A program made the translations under genes and the position numbers. A model generated the notes under the pieces. The model searched no databases. It saw only the letters and a list, made by a program, of their open reading frames with translations, and had not been told where the DNA came from. DNA of 64,000 nt from Ancylostoma caninum (Eukaryota; Nematoda; Chromadorea; Rhabditida; Ancylostomatidae): NCBI GenBank assembly GCA_037903475.1, contig JBAJFG010000538.1:682001-746000 (forward strand), read 5' to 3'. Below, piece by piece: positions 36,635 to 47,369 of this stretch. Position 1 is the first letter of the stretch. Every line of letters starts with the position of its first letter.

Positions 36635-39215
36635 GGGGAGACGGGTTTACCACTGTGATAAGGGTGCGCCGGCGCCCAAAGTGGGGGGAGACGGGTCCAC
36701 CACTCTGATAAAGGTGCGCCGGCGCCCAAAGTGGGAGGAGACGGGTCCACCACTCTGATAAAGGTGCGCCGGCACCCAATGTGGGGGAGACGGGTCCACC
36801 ACAGTGATAAGGGTGCACCGGCGCCGAAAGTGGGGGGAGACGGGTCCACTGCTGTGATAAGGGTGCACCGGCGCCCAAAGTGGGGGGAGACGGGTCCACG
36901 GCTGTGATAAGAGTGCGTCGGCGCTCAAAGTGGGGGGAGACGGGCCCACCACAGTGAAAAGGGTGCACCGGCGCCCAAAGTGGGGGGAGACGGGTCCACG
37001 GCTGTGATAAGGGTGCGCCGGCGCCCAATGTGGGGGAGGCGGCTTCACCACAGTGATAAGGGTGCACCGGCGCCCAAAGTGGGGGGAGAAGGGTCCACTG
37101 CTGTGACAAGTGTGAGCTGGCGCCCAAAGTGGGGGGAGACGGGTCTACTGCTGCGATAGGGCTTCGCCTGCTCTCAAAAGTGGGGGAGACGGGTCCACCA
37201 CTCTGATAAAGGTGCGCCGATAAAGGTGCGCCGGCGCCCAATGTGGGGGAAACGGGTCCACCACTGTGATAAGGGTGCGCTGGCGCCCAATATGGGGGGG
37301 AGACGGGTCCATCACTGTGATAAGGGTGCGCCGGCGCCCAAAGTGGGGGGAGACGGGTCCACTGCTGTGATAAGGGTGCACCGGCGCCCAAAGTGGGGGG
37401 AGACGGGTCCACTGCTGTGATAAGGGTGCGCCGGCGCCTAAAGTGGGGGGAGACGGGTCCACTGCTGTGACAAGTGTGCGCTGGCGCCCAGAGTGGGGGG
37501 AGACGGGTCTGTGATAAGGGTGCTGGCGCCCAAAGTGGGGGGCGGGTCCACGGCTGTGATAAGGGTGCACCGGCGCCCAAAGTGGGGGGAGACGGGTCCA
37601 CGGCTGTGATAAGGGTGCGCGGCGCCCAAAGTGGGGGGAGACGGGTCCACTGCTGTGATAAGGGTGCGCCGGCGCCCAAAGTGGGGGGAGACGGGTCCAC
37701 GGCTGAAGTGGTCCACCACTCTGATAAAGGTGCGCCGGCGCCCAATGTGGGGGAGACGGGTCCACCACTGTGATAAGGGTGCGCCGCCCAAAGTGGGGGG
37801 AGACGGGTCCACGGCTGTGATAAGGGAGCGTCGGCGCCCAAAGTGGGGGGAGACGGGTCCACGGCTGTGATAAGGGTGCGCGGCGCCCAAAGTGGGGGGA
37901 GACGGGTCCACCACTGTGTGGGGGGAGACGATTCCACTGCTGTGATAAGGGTGCGCCGGCGCCCAATGTGGGGGGGACGGGTCCATCGGGTGCGCCGGCG
38001 CCCAATGTGGAGGAGACGGGTCCACCACTGTGATAAGGGTGCGCCGGCGCCCAATGTGGGGGGAGACGGTCCATCACCGTGATAAGGGTGCGCGGCGCCC
38101 AAAGTGGGGGGAGACGGGTCCACCACTCTGATAAAGGTGCGCCGGCGCCCAAAGTGGGCGGAGACGGGTCCATCACTGTGATAAGGGTGCACCGGCGCCC
38201 AAAGTGGGGGGAGACGGGTCCACTGCTGTGATAAGGGTGCACCGGCGCCCAAAGTGGGGGGAGACGGGTCCATCACTGTGATAAGGGTGCGCGGCGCCCA
38301 AAGTGGGGGGAGACGATTCCACCACTGTGATAAGGGTGCACCAGGCGCCCAAAGTGGGGGAGACGGGTCCATCGGTGTCCATCACTGTGATAAGACTGCG
38401 TCGGCGCCCAAAGTGGGGGGACGGGTCCACTGCTGTGGTAAGGGTGCACCGGCGCCCAAAGTGAGGGGAGACGGGTCCACTGCTGTGGCAAGTGTGCGCT
38501 GGCGCCCAAAGTGGGGGGAGACGGGTCCACCACTGTGATAAGGGTGCGCCGGCGCCCAATGTGGGGGAGACGGGTCCACCACTGTGATAAGGGTGCGCTG
38601 GCGCCCAATGTGGGGGGAGACGGGTCCATCACCGTGATAAGGGTGCGCCGGCGCCCAAAGTGGGCGGAGACGGGTCCATCACTGTGATAAGACTGCGTCG
38701 GCGCCCAAAGTGGGGGGACGGGTCCACTGCTGTGGTAAGGGTGCACCGGCGCCCAAAGTGAGGGGAGACGGGTCCACTGCTGTGGCAAGTGTGCGCTGTG
38801 CGGGTCCCAATAAGTGCGCCGGCGCCCAAAGTGGGGGGAGACGGGTCCACCACTGTGATAAGGGTGCGCCGGCGCCCAAAGTGGGGGGAGACGGGTCCAC
38901 CACTGTGATAAGGGCGACGGGTCCACCACTGTGATAAGGGTGCGCCGGCGCCCAATGTGGGGGGAGACGGGTCCATCACTGTGATAAGGCTGCGCTGGCG
39001 CCCAAAGTGGGGGAGACGGGTCCACCACTGTGATAAGGGTGCGCCGGCGCCCAATGTGGGGGAGACGGGTCCATCACCGTGATAAGGCTGCGTCGGTGCC
39101 CAAAATGGGGGGAGACGGGTCCACTGCTGTGACAAGTGTGCGCTGGCGCCCAAAGTGGGGGGAGACGGGTCTACTGCTGTGATAGGGCTTCGCCTGCTCT
39201 CAAAAGTGGAGGAGC
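36635..39215. repeat. 50-bp GC-rich minisatellite, about 50 copies
   Basis: The unit is approximately GACGGGTCCACCACTGTGAT + AAGGGTGCGCCGGCGCCCAA + AGTGGGGGGA (50 bp), tandemly repeated with point variants (CCACTG/ACTGCTG/ATCACTG/ACGGCTG) and some deleted or truncated units. It starts inside ACGGGGAGACGGGTTTACC and ends at CTCAAAAGTGGAGGAG. Larger blocks are duplicated: the 38384-38510 and 38682-38800 segments share the same variant order, and the GGCTTCGCCTGCTC variant unit occurs near 37160 and at the right edge. Because 50 is not a multiple of 3 and no minus-strand frame of the unit contains a stop, all three minus frames stay open (up to 598 codons). The plus strand carries repeated G3-G7 runs. 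Confidence 0.95.
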
Positions 39216-39742
39216 GCCTGAAAATATAGCTACCGATGCAGGAGGGGTGCGCCGGTGTCCACTACTCAGGGAAATGTCATGAGTTAGGTCCATATTTGTT
39301 AAATCGATTCGATGGCGTCTAACATCAATCGTTAAAAAAACTAGATGTCAGACCACTGCGCGGATTAGTATGCAATCCGTGTGAATCCTTCCTCCTTACG
39401 TCCTCCTCCGCGTTCTCTTCTCATTTGTTTATGAACACACCGCACCCTCCACTTTTATATGTTCTAACTGACTCTTATCACTTGACCAGTTATAACAAAC
39501 AAAGAATAATAGACCTTTTTTGCGGTTAATCCAGGTTGAACCGGTTATATTTAGTTACAAAAAGCTATTTCAGTTGAGCAAACGATAAAATTGCTTCGAG
39601 AAGGTTAATGCTATTGCATTTTTACATGAGAAAAAGAAATGGGAAGGGTGTGGGACGCATTATGGCAAAAATGTGGAATAGCTGTGACTTTATTTGAATG
39701 AAGAAGAGATGAAGCCATGCGAGCGAAGCGAGCATTAGGAAA

Positions 39743-39778
39743 AGTCTGGAAGTCCGGCGTCAGCCGGACGGCCAGACT
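39743..39778. other. 36-nt hairpin with internal AA/GG loop
   Basis: AGTCTGG (39743-39749) pairs with CCAGACT (39772-39778) and GTCCGGC (39752-39758) pairs with GCCGGAC (39763-39769), with loop GTCA and a symmetric 2x2 internal loop. It lies in otherwise featureless sequence. Confidence 0.6.
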
Positions 39779-42700
39779 GGTAAGGAATAAAGAACAACTT
39801 TCCAGCCGGACGTCTTCATCCATCTATTGTCTGCTGTCTTGAACACTAGATAAGGTTCTCAAGGTAGAATAACTCATTGTTCTACTTGAAGAAGACTTTG
39901 GTCTTGGAGTACTGACTGAATGTCCCTGGTCGAGTTTTTCCTGGAGAGTGGCTGGGTGTTAAACATTAATTCCGGCCATTACCGTTCCTCCAGTGCGCCA
40001 CCTCAGATACTGCACAAAGCACCTGGGAAAAATTTCCCTTGGTGTTAACATGGATTTTTTCGGGTTACAGCTGCTAAATCGATCCAGATGTTCAAATAGC
40101 GGTTCTTCAGAATACGAGGAAATTTCAAAGACTCTCACATTTTGAACATCCTTTTCTTCATGGGCTCGTTATGAAACGTGTCGATCATGATCTCATTCTG
40201 TAGAATTTTTTTACACAAATTTACTGAACGCTGCGCCACCCACAGTTCTGTGGAATTGCCGAGATAATTCGCGCAAATCGAACTGGGCCACCTCCCATGT
40301 ATAAAGATTGGTAAAAGCATGAAAGAAGAAAGACGGTAAAATTTTCAACTCTCGACCCCCGGGCATGAACCTGGGATCTCTTTTTCAATTTTATGGGCAA
40401 TATGAGATCATCGTTAAAGATCATATTACTGGAATCTGTCTTGAAAAGAATCTTCACTGCAAGGTGTTCAAAATTACGGAGACATGCTAAAAGGTTAATA
40501 TCTAACTTTAGAGAACGAGTTGGCAATTCTGTTTCCAATACAGGTTTTTTTCACTCTAAACTGAACAAAATCTACCATCACATCTCACGAATTCCCCTAC
40601 CACCGGCAAGGAAACACATGAAGAATTCGAACTAGTCACCTGCTATGGTGCGGAAGTGCAGTCTTCCCAGATAATCCCGCCATTCTAAGAGCGTTTGCTC
40701 TGAGGATTAAACACTTTGGGAGTAAAATTGAATCTTGTCCTCTAATGAATATCATAACGAGAAATCTGCTCAAATGAGTACTGAAAATAAGATTTATAAG
40801 GAAGCGGACATGACTTCCTGTGCAAAAATAGAGCTAAAACATCTGTTTGGGCTGTTTCCGGTTCTTTTTTCTATGTTTAAGCAAGGGAGTGGAACTTGTT
40901 AGCCTTACAAACTCCTAATCTTGAAGTTCTGAGGAGTGTTTCCCCCGTAGTGCGACTGATGTTGTTGATTCGTTTCGATGAACATGCTTAAACCGTTCCG
41001 AATTTTGGCGTATTCTCACCAGATCTGGTTCTCATAACCATAGCAGGTTGCTTTTCACAATCACTTCCATGTTTTTCTGTTTTCCACACCTTGTACTCTT
41101 CGTTGTATTGGTAAGTGACCTTTTCGTAAAGTCCTACACGTTGGTTAACAAGTGCGCCTAGACTACACGAAAGACGTAATTGGGTAGTGAAATAGAGCTT
41201 GACTGAAGTCCTAGCCGTCCCTGAAATTAATAGGGTTAGGTATTGTTTTGGAAGAAGTTGTACAGTTGATCAAATGAACAGCAAATATTGGATACAAAAT
41301 CCCAAAACTCAAGATAAGTCAAAACGCGCATCGCGCCCTTGTCTCAGTGAATTTAGGCCACCATGAACCTCGACATTATTCACTCCTTTGACTTCTGTCT
41401 CACTCTTGGCCGATGCTATGATCAACTATTGGAGCGATTCATCCATCACTCGCATGTAGACTGTTTCGCAGATAGGTGTGGCGAAGTAGGAGTTGTGTTC
41501 TTTTCTCCAATTTGAAATTCGAAATTGGTGCAGTCATTAACGAAAATTACATAGCACGTTGGCAAAAAAATTGCTTCTTGCAGAAAAATTTCGAAACTGC
41601 ACGGCCTTTCCAGGCTGGGATCGAGCATCGTGAGAGGAAATCAAGTTCCACAAATCTACCCCTCTAGGTTGCTGTCGAAACGAGTGCAAAACGCTCTCGA
41701 TTACGGAATGGGACCACAGTCCTTGAATTTGAAACTTGGGCTTTATCACGCGCAAATTTTGAGTCGTTTTGGTTCCATGTCAAATATCCAAAAATCTAGC
41801 CCTGGATAGGAGTCCCACACTAATCCGCCATAACCAATGAACCTTTTCATTTCTCAGACTATCTGAGTGAGATCTAACAAGGAAAGGACACTCGGTCGAA
41901 GGGGCCGTTCGTGATGCGATGCGAAACCCATATGCAAATTTACTGCTGGAGTCTGTACTTTGAGTTACACCTATTTTTTTCCCGCGCAGAGTTGACATAG
42001 AGTACTCGTACATGGGCTCCAGGTTGAGCTCAATAGCTGCTTTAGAGTATTCAAACCATTGACTGTTTCAGGAGGGAACAAGGGCCGTGCTAATATAGTG
42101 CGGATACAGCTGCTTTGACCCTCAGCTCTAAGCTCGTACATTAGGACCGCGCGTGAGTCAGTTTTTGACTTAGATACAGTTCCCATGTACGAGCTTGAAT
42201 CAAGGTAAGGCAGATGTGTTGTAGCTAGACCCTTGTTCTTTTCCAAAGAAGCACTCAGTTGGTTGAAGAAATTAAAGCAGCTACCAAGCACAACCTGGTG
42301 CCTGTACACGATATTTCCCTGCACAGAACAACGCAAGAAATTTGGGCTATTGACTCAAAATTGGCGTCAAAAAGTGCATATGGTAGTGCACATCGCATCA
42401 CTTAAGTCCACTTCGATTAGGTATTCATCCCATGTAAGTCGAGACATGGCTTGTCTCAGAACATCTCTCGTTATTATATGGTCCACAAAGTATTGGATGG
42501 TTAGGTCGAAAAACGGTCGGAATGCCTAAAGGCTCATCCTCTGCGCTGCAAAAATCGACGGCTTCTAGACCTCTGTTAGATTTCGATAACTTTGACGGCG
42601 AGCGGTTCACTACCCATTACATTCTCCAGGAATTTCCCATATGGATGCCACATTCCCTCTCCGGAAGCTCTTCGCAGAAAAAAAAGAATAGTTGAAGATA

Positions 42701-42875
42701 ATGACATAAAAATGACAGTCTCTATTCTTGTCGCTTCGAACAGATCTGCGCGTAGGGCGCCGAAGTAGCGCTCGAAAAATAAGTAAGACTAATCATGCCA
42801 TTCGTGCACCTTGTTAAGGTTACAGGGTGGGAAGTAGTGAAAAAAGGTTGGAGAGAATAGTGAGAAAAAAGACTC
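39779..42875. other. No firm gene
   Basis: ORFs of 105 (40221-40538 minus) and 121 codons (41971-42336 minus) have no recognisable domain. Part of 42.2-42.9 kb may belong to the mariner element whose end is at 42913, but no transposase motif was readable. Confidence 0.35.
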
Positions 42876-42878
42876 AAT

Positions 42879-42913
42879 GATAAAATACCGACAGAACTTT
42901 TGCACCAACCTAA
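42879..42913 (-). mobile_element. Solo mariner terminal repeat (Hsmar1/SETMAR-like)
   Basis: On the minus strand this reads TTAGGTTGGTGCAAAAGTTC followed by TGTCGGTATTTTATC. The first 18 bases match the established Hsmar1-type mariner terminus. No partner end was found and the flanking bases do not give a clean TA duplication, so it is a relic or a broken element. Confidence 0.65.
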
Positions 42914-43514
42914 TGTTTTTGCAACTTGGTCGCAATGGGAGATAAAAAGTGCTGGTTGCAACGAATGGCCTCGCCGTTTGATTGCAGTGAAAGCCGCATC
43001 GATGACAGAGCCGAGAATGCTCATGATGATGATCAAGAGATCCAATTGGGTGGCCATTCTGTGATTCGGTTGACTCGTTCCTGGAATAGATATCCGATTC
43101 ATGCCCTCGCATATCTCCACGAGCTTCCTTCCCTGTTTCCTTGTTTGCACAACGCTTTCTCGCAGCAAAACATGTTACATCCTTGCTAATTTACTGTTCT
43201 ATCAAACTCCATCCTTCTGAAGAAATTGCACACCAGAGGATTAGATTAGAGAACTGGACTCTTTGAGCGCTACCGTAATCCGCCAGCAGATTAGCCGGCA
43301 AAGCACAGTTTTTTGTCTTCATCATACTGTAATCGGCAGATTAAAGGGAGAGAAATGAATTGAAATGAAAAGCTGCCAGACAGTGACGACATCCGCTTCG
43401 ATTTTTCCTGCTCCGTAAGCAGATTTACATCTGACGGAAATAAGAGATATGCACTACTGGGAACAAGAATTGTCCCCCACGGTTACTGCGGTACAGGGTT
43501 AACAGATGTCAATG

Positions 43515-43558
43515 CTTTCTGGTTTAAGAGGCATTTCACTGCCTCTTAAACCAGAAAG
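43515..43558. repeat. Perfect 19-bp stem hairpin
   Basis: CTTTCTGGTTTAAGAGGCA (43515-43533) is exactly inverted at 43540-43558 around the 6-base loop TTTCAC. Perfect stems of this size are often cores of tiny MITEs or of small-RNA precursors; the stem is shorter than a normal miRNA hairpin. Confidence 0.85.
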
Positions 43559-43757
43559 TTATGATACTATCATTTGTATATGTATGAAAAGAGTCCCAAA
43601 AACAGTTAACACTGAAAGCGTGAAAGACAGCACCCACGGAAGTTTTTGACTTCAAGACTCGGCATATTCGGAACGGATGGAAGGCGTTCAACTCGTTTTC
43701 AAAGCTAAAACTTTCTGTTAGCATTAGAAGCACCATTTTGAGAGGTTTATAATCGCG

Positions 43758-43912
43758 TTACATCCAACAGATGTGGGCGATTTGCGCGAGCCCTGGGATG
43801 AGAGCCGATAGCAATAGAGCGATGAGGCAGTCTTTTTTACCATACTTATCTTCTAATTCTCGTAATTTTTTCTGAATTGCACCATCTCCGCACGGTAGAA
43901 AAAGAACTACTC
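43758..43912 (-). CDS. Candidate terminal exon, short hydrophobic protein
   Basis: On the minus strand a T-rich tract ending TTTTCCAAG precedes an open frame: VVLFLPCGDGAIQKKL, then RELEDKYGKKDC, then the hydrophobic LIALLLSALIPGLAQIAHIC, WM and TAA at 43758-43760. The frame also extends upstream to an ATG at 43955. The composition (one amphipathic charged segment, one membrane-length segment ending at the C-terminus) is protein-like. LLLSALIPGL weakly recalls the PMP3/UPF0057 family, which I do not claim. It lies just downstream of the 44.4-46.05 kb exons on the same strand but its phase does not join them simply. Confidence 0.4.
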
Positions 43913-44361
43913 CTTGGAAAATTAAAAAAAAATCAGCAATTAACAAAGACGCCACTCGAAAGTCGAAACATCACGGCATCCGCTATTGGGAAATGGGAGA
44001 AGATTTAAGCTTCGACAGAAACTAGCTTCTCTAGTGGTCTCACTGCTATAATTACCTCAGAATGCTAATGAAAAAGATTCAAAGTTACCAAGAATTAAAA
44101 AACGAGAGAAAATGAGGGAAATTGGTGTGATCCTGAAAGCATGCTGAGGGAATTCACTATAGAAGGGTGGTGGTTCGGTAGATAGATCAGATGACAATCG
44201 ATCCTTCTCGTGATCTTAGACAAATTTTTTCGCTCTAATGCAACCGAGAAAACACGTACAATAACAACCCCGTCGGTTCTAAGCGATCTTATTGTAAGTA
44301 GGTAAAAGGACACTTCCAGTGCAGCTTGTACGGCGAAAATATTCCTCAAATCCAGGGTTTT

Positions 44362-46052
44362 TCAAAACTTTCGGAATGTTCGCAACGAAATTCTCCTTGG
44401 ATGCTGCCGTCGAAGAAATATTGCACCTTTCTGAAAAGTGCTGAACGATTATCAGAAAATACCACCTATATGTGAGTGGATTTACAGAAGTAATTCCATG
44501 AAGATGTACCTGCCTTATCCCCGACCTATCATTGTGTAGGGCTGTTGCGAAACTAAATGCAGCCTTGTGGTATGCAGGGCTTAACTGGTCTGCTCTCCCC
44601 GACATATATGTTTCAAGCCAACTCATGTATCACACTATAAGTTCTTCTGCGTCCTCTTCCAGAACTTCCAATTTCTCGCTCCGTTTTTTTTTTCGATGAC
44701 GCCGTCGAAAGATAGTGGATGGACCCTGAATTTCAGGGTCCTGTACCAGTTTCAGCTACGTCAAAAGCAGCACCCACCATAATTTTCATAGCCGAGATTT
44801 TGAGTACCTCGATTCGTTCGTGGACAACGGTCCCAATAATTCTACGAAACTTGCACCGTCGTAGATATCAGCAATCTCAGGAAATAAGAGCGTAGATGGG
44901 TATCCGTCTATCCCCTGGATGTGTTGTAACATAAAAGAGATAGTAGGTTGTTCTGTTTGCTACCACTGCCTTTCTCCTTGACAAAACTTTTTTGACACCG
45001 ATTTTCACTCATCACACCTAACTCTACCCGTTCCAACTCGGCCAGACCTTCGTAAGGGACCAAAACTAGGGCTGGCGAAACCGCCTACTTTGCAGCTTCG
45101 CAGAAAGTTGATCAATGTATTCGTGTTCATCATTGCAGAGAACCTAGGATTACAGCCAAATCTTGATGACAAAATTTTCCGTGGGTGCTGCTTATGAGAA
45201 CTGGCGCGGTTCTTCCTCAGATTTCTGACCCATCAGTAGTTTCTATCTCCTGCTATGAATGATTCAGTGTACTACGTATTTATCCACGCGCCATACCCAT
45301 AAGAATTACGAGACTTTCTGGAATTTTTCAAACATTTAATCGAGGTCTTACCATGAATGTTAATTCATTGTGGATAGTGTTAGTAAAGAAATTCCTAACG
45401 CTTGTTGAGACATCCCAAAAATTTACTTTTCAGTCTTGACAATTTCCAACATAGTATTCGAGAGCAGCGATATCGAAATTGGATATGGATCACAGGGGCG
45501 CCCGGACCTGTGAATTGTTAGCTCAACCGTATAAGTTGTGTTGCGGCTAAGTTGCAGTTCATTTCGCCGAAAGTGAATATCGGTGAGAGGATCAACGAAT
45601 GAGATGCGGCTATTTCCAATGAATATCAATTTTTTTAACATTTATAAAACACCGGCAAATAGCGAAATCAGATTATACCAGGAGGAAAGTCGAGCATGAA
45701 AAGTGCAACAAAATATGTTATTGGAGAAGTGCACGTGAAGAGGAAACCATCTTCCTGATATGCAGAATGATGATTATGTGCATAAGATACGAGTAAGCCA
45801 CATTATACATGTAGAGTCTAGTTATATATTCATTATACATGTAGAGTCTAGTTATAAAATGTCAGCGAAGACTGCATTGTGACAGTGTATGGAAATGGTT
45901 GTCAACGTCAAAGTGCATGAAATATCTTAAGAATAATAAATCTAGTCAGTCAAGTTTTGCATTAATTCCGGACATTACTGACGGATATGAATAGCTGTTG
46001 CTCGAACGAAGTTCTGCAAGTATGCCTCGGAAAGTCCCTGGCGGGCTGCAGA
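44362..46052 (-). CDS. Multi-exon host gene, function unknown (five phase-compatible exons)
   Basis: Exons on the minus strand: 46052-45979 after a canonical CCTTTTTTCAG (SAARQGLSEAYLQNF, donor CA|GTAATG); 45609-45427 (ISFVDPLTDIHFRRNELQ, then NTTYTVELTIHRSGRPC, SNTMLEIVKT, donor AA|GTAAAT); 44678-44636 (EKLEVLEEDAEELI, donor GTGTGA); 44563-44510 (AAFSFATALHNDRSGIRQ, donor CAG|GTACAT); 44430-44362 after CACTTTTCAG, ending RTFRKF and TGA. The phases 2-1, 2-1, 0-0 and 0-0 all agree, which is unlikely by chance. Acceptors of exons 2 and 3 are weak. The 45.4-44.7 kb intron contains a TTAA-family MITE. The final exon is also open in another frame (NIPKVLKNPGFEEYF), so the 3' end is uncertain. The 5' end lies above 46052. 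No family recognised. Confidence 0.45.
44765..45193. mobile_element. Degenerate AGGCAGCA-family MITE inside an intron
   Basis: It starts AAGCAGCACCCACCATAATT at 44765 and ends as the inverse of AAGCAGCACCCACGGAAAAT at 45193. The TTAA flanks have decayed (TCAA on the left, ATGA on the right). The interior shares TCCCAATAATTCTACG and CTTGCACCG with the copy at 55477 (TCCCAGTAATTCTACG, GTTGCACCG). It lies between two exons of the minus-strand gene. Confidence 0.7.
45801..45856. repeat. 30-bp direct duplication
   Basis: CATTATACATGTAGAGTCTA followed by GTTATA occurs at 45801-45826 and again identically at 45831-45856. A recent short tandem duplication. Confidence 0.9.
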
Positions 46053-46446
46053 CTGAAAAAAGGAAACAATAATAGGGAATGAGAAAGAATGGATGGAATA
46101 GGTAGAATGGTGTCCGATCTAAATGATACACGTCAAGATACTATTTACTGATGTGAAGTCATCTCTCCATGGAATGTATGAATACATGATTCAATTTTTA
46201 CTAAGGAATGTGTGATGCTCGATCTATCATCGAAACGAAGAATATGTTCACATATCCGTTAAGAGCAACAGAAGTAAGTTGACAGCGTCTTCACCAAGTT
46301 AAGACGACTATCTGGACGTTTGCGGCCCAGTAATGAATACCATAAGGAAAGAAACAACTGGTCAGCACAGAAGCTCCTTGGGAAACTTCTTCTTAACTTC
46401 CATTTCTTACCACTTCATCTTTCATCAACTGTAGATTTCTTTCCAA

Positions 46447-47369
46447 CATGTCAGGGCGCAGCACTAGGTGGTCAGTGTCGGTTGGGGAGTACTAAGTCCA
46501 GTCGGATTCCGAAATGGGCTACTAAGTACCTACACACTAGGGTTCTTTTAGGAAAAGCAGATGGCACCAAAAAGTGACTTAAATAAGCGTTAGTGAGACG
46601 ACGAATGATGTTTCAGCAAGAAATGCGTATCATTTAGCGAAGACAGTCTAAATCATCTCAAATTCAAGCTATAATCCTCGAAAAACCGATCTCAGTACGA
46701 AACTGTTTGATCCCGCTAGAACTCGTTGAAACTTGTTATAGGACCTGTCAGATACAAGAAATTGTCATTGGAGCGTGGTTTTTTCTCTCAAACCCGGAAC
46801 TTTCCTAGGAAATTTCTCTCCTTTGAGGAAGTGCTCCGATACGCTGTCGACTCAAAGAAATGCGCCTAGGTGGTACCAACTCTCCCCCAAAGTGGCATCT
46901 TTCGTTTTTGAGAAGCCGTCTTCGTTTTTGAAAAAAACCGTCATTAATGGTCAAAAAATGGTCAAAAACCACTTTTTGACCATTAATGACGGTTTTTCTC
47001 AAAAACGAAGACGGTTTCTCAAAAACGAAAGGTGCCACTTTGGGGGGATACTCGTTGGTATAGTGCGCATCTACAGCCAAAATTCCAACATGATACGTCT
47101 CCTACAGGTTGAGCAACACCTGATTATCGCTGGAGCGCACCAGAGAGCAGGGTAGGGATGGGGTAAATGGTTGAACAACGGTGGTCTTCAGCCACGAGTT
47201 TGATGATCCTCCAGAAGTGCTTCTCTGAAATCTGTTTGTCTCTAATATCAGTAGACAGTTAGCGGTTGGCTACGCCCCGGACATTGGTGCTAAGCCCCCT
47301 GAATCTGCAGGACGCTACTAAGTCCTGGTGGTCAATGACCACCTGGTGCTGCGCCCTGCAACATGTCCC
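46447..47369. repeat. Inverted-end repeat element carrying a nested MITE
   Basis: The left end (ACATGTCAGGGCGCAGCACT, then AGGTGGTCAGTG and TACTAAGTCC) is matched in inverse orientation by 47270-47369 (ACTAAGTCC, GTGGTCAATGACCACC, TGGTGCTGCGCCCTG, CAACATGT). The ends are about 900 bp apart and the 46876-47058 fold-back lies between them. The right end has its own near-palindrome around 47323-47345. The class is unclear; they could also be two independent copies of one repeat in opposite orientation. Confidence 0.45.
46876..47058. mobile_element. Fold-back MITE with TA target duplication
   Basis: It begins CCAAC and ends GTTGG with TA at 46874-46875 and 47059-47060. The arms contain CCCCAAAGTGGCA, TTTCGTTTTTGAGAA, GCCGTCTTCGTTTTTGA and ACCGTCATTAATGGTCAAAA on the left and their near-perfect inverses on the right, meeting near 46967. 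This is Tc1/mariner-style duplication with no coding capacity. Confidence 0.85.

Noticed and set aside
36576..38372. 598-codon minus-strand ORF
   Set aside because: It lies wholly within the minisatellite; no frame of the 50-bp unit has a stop, so the ORF follows from the repeat and ends as soon as the array ends.
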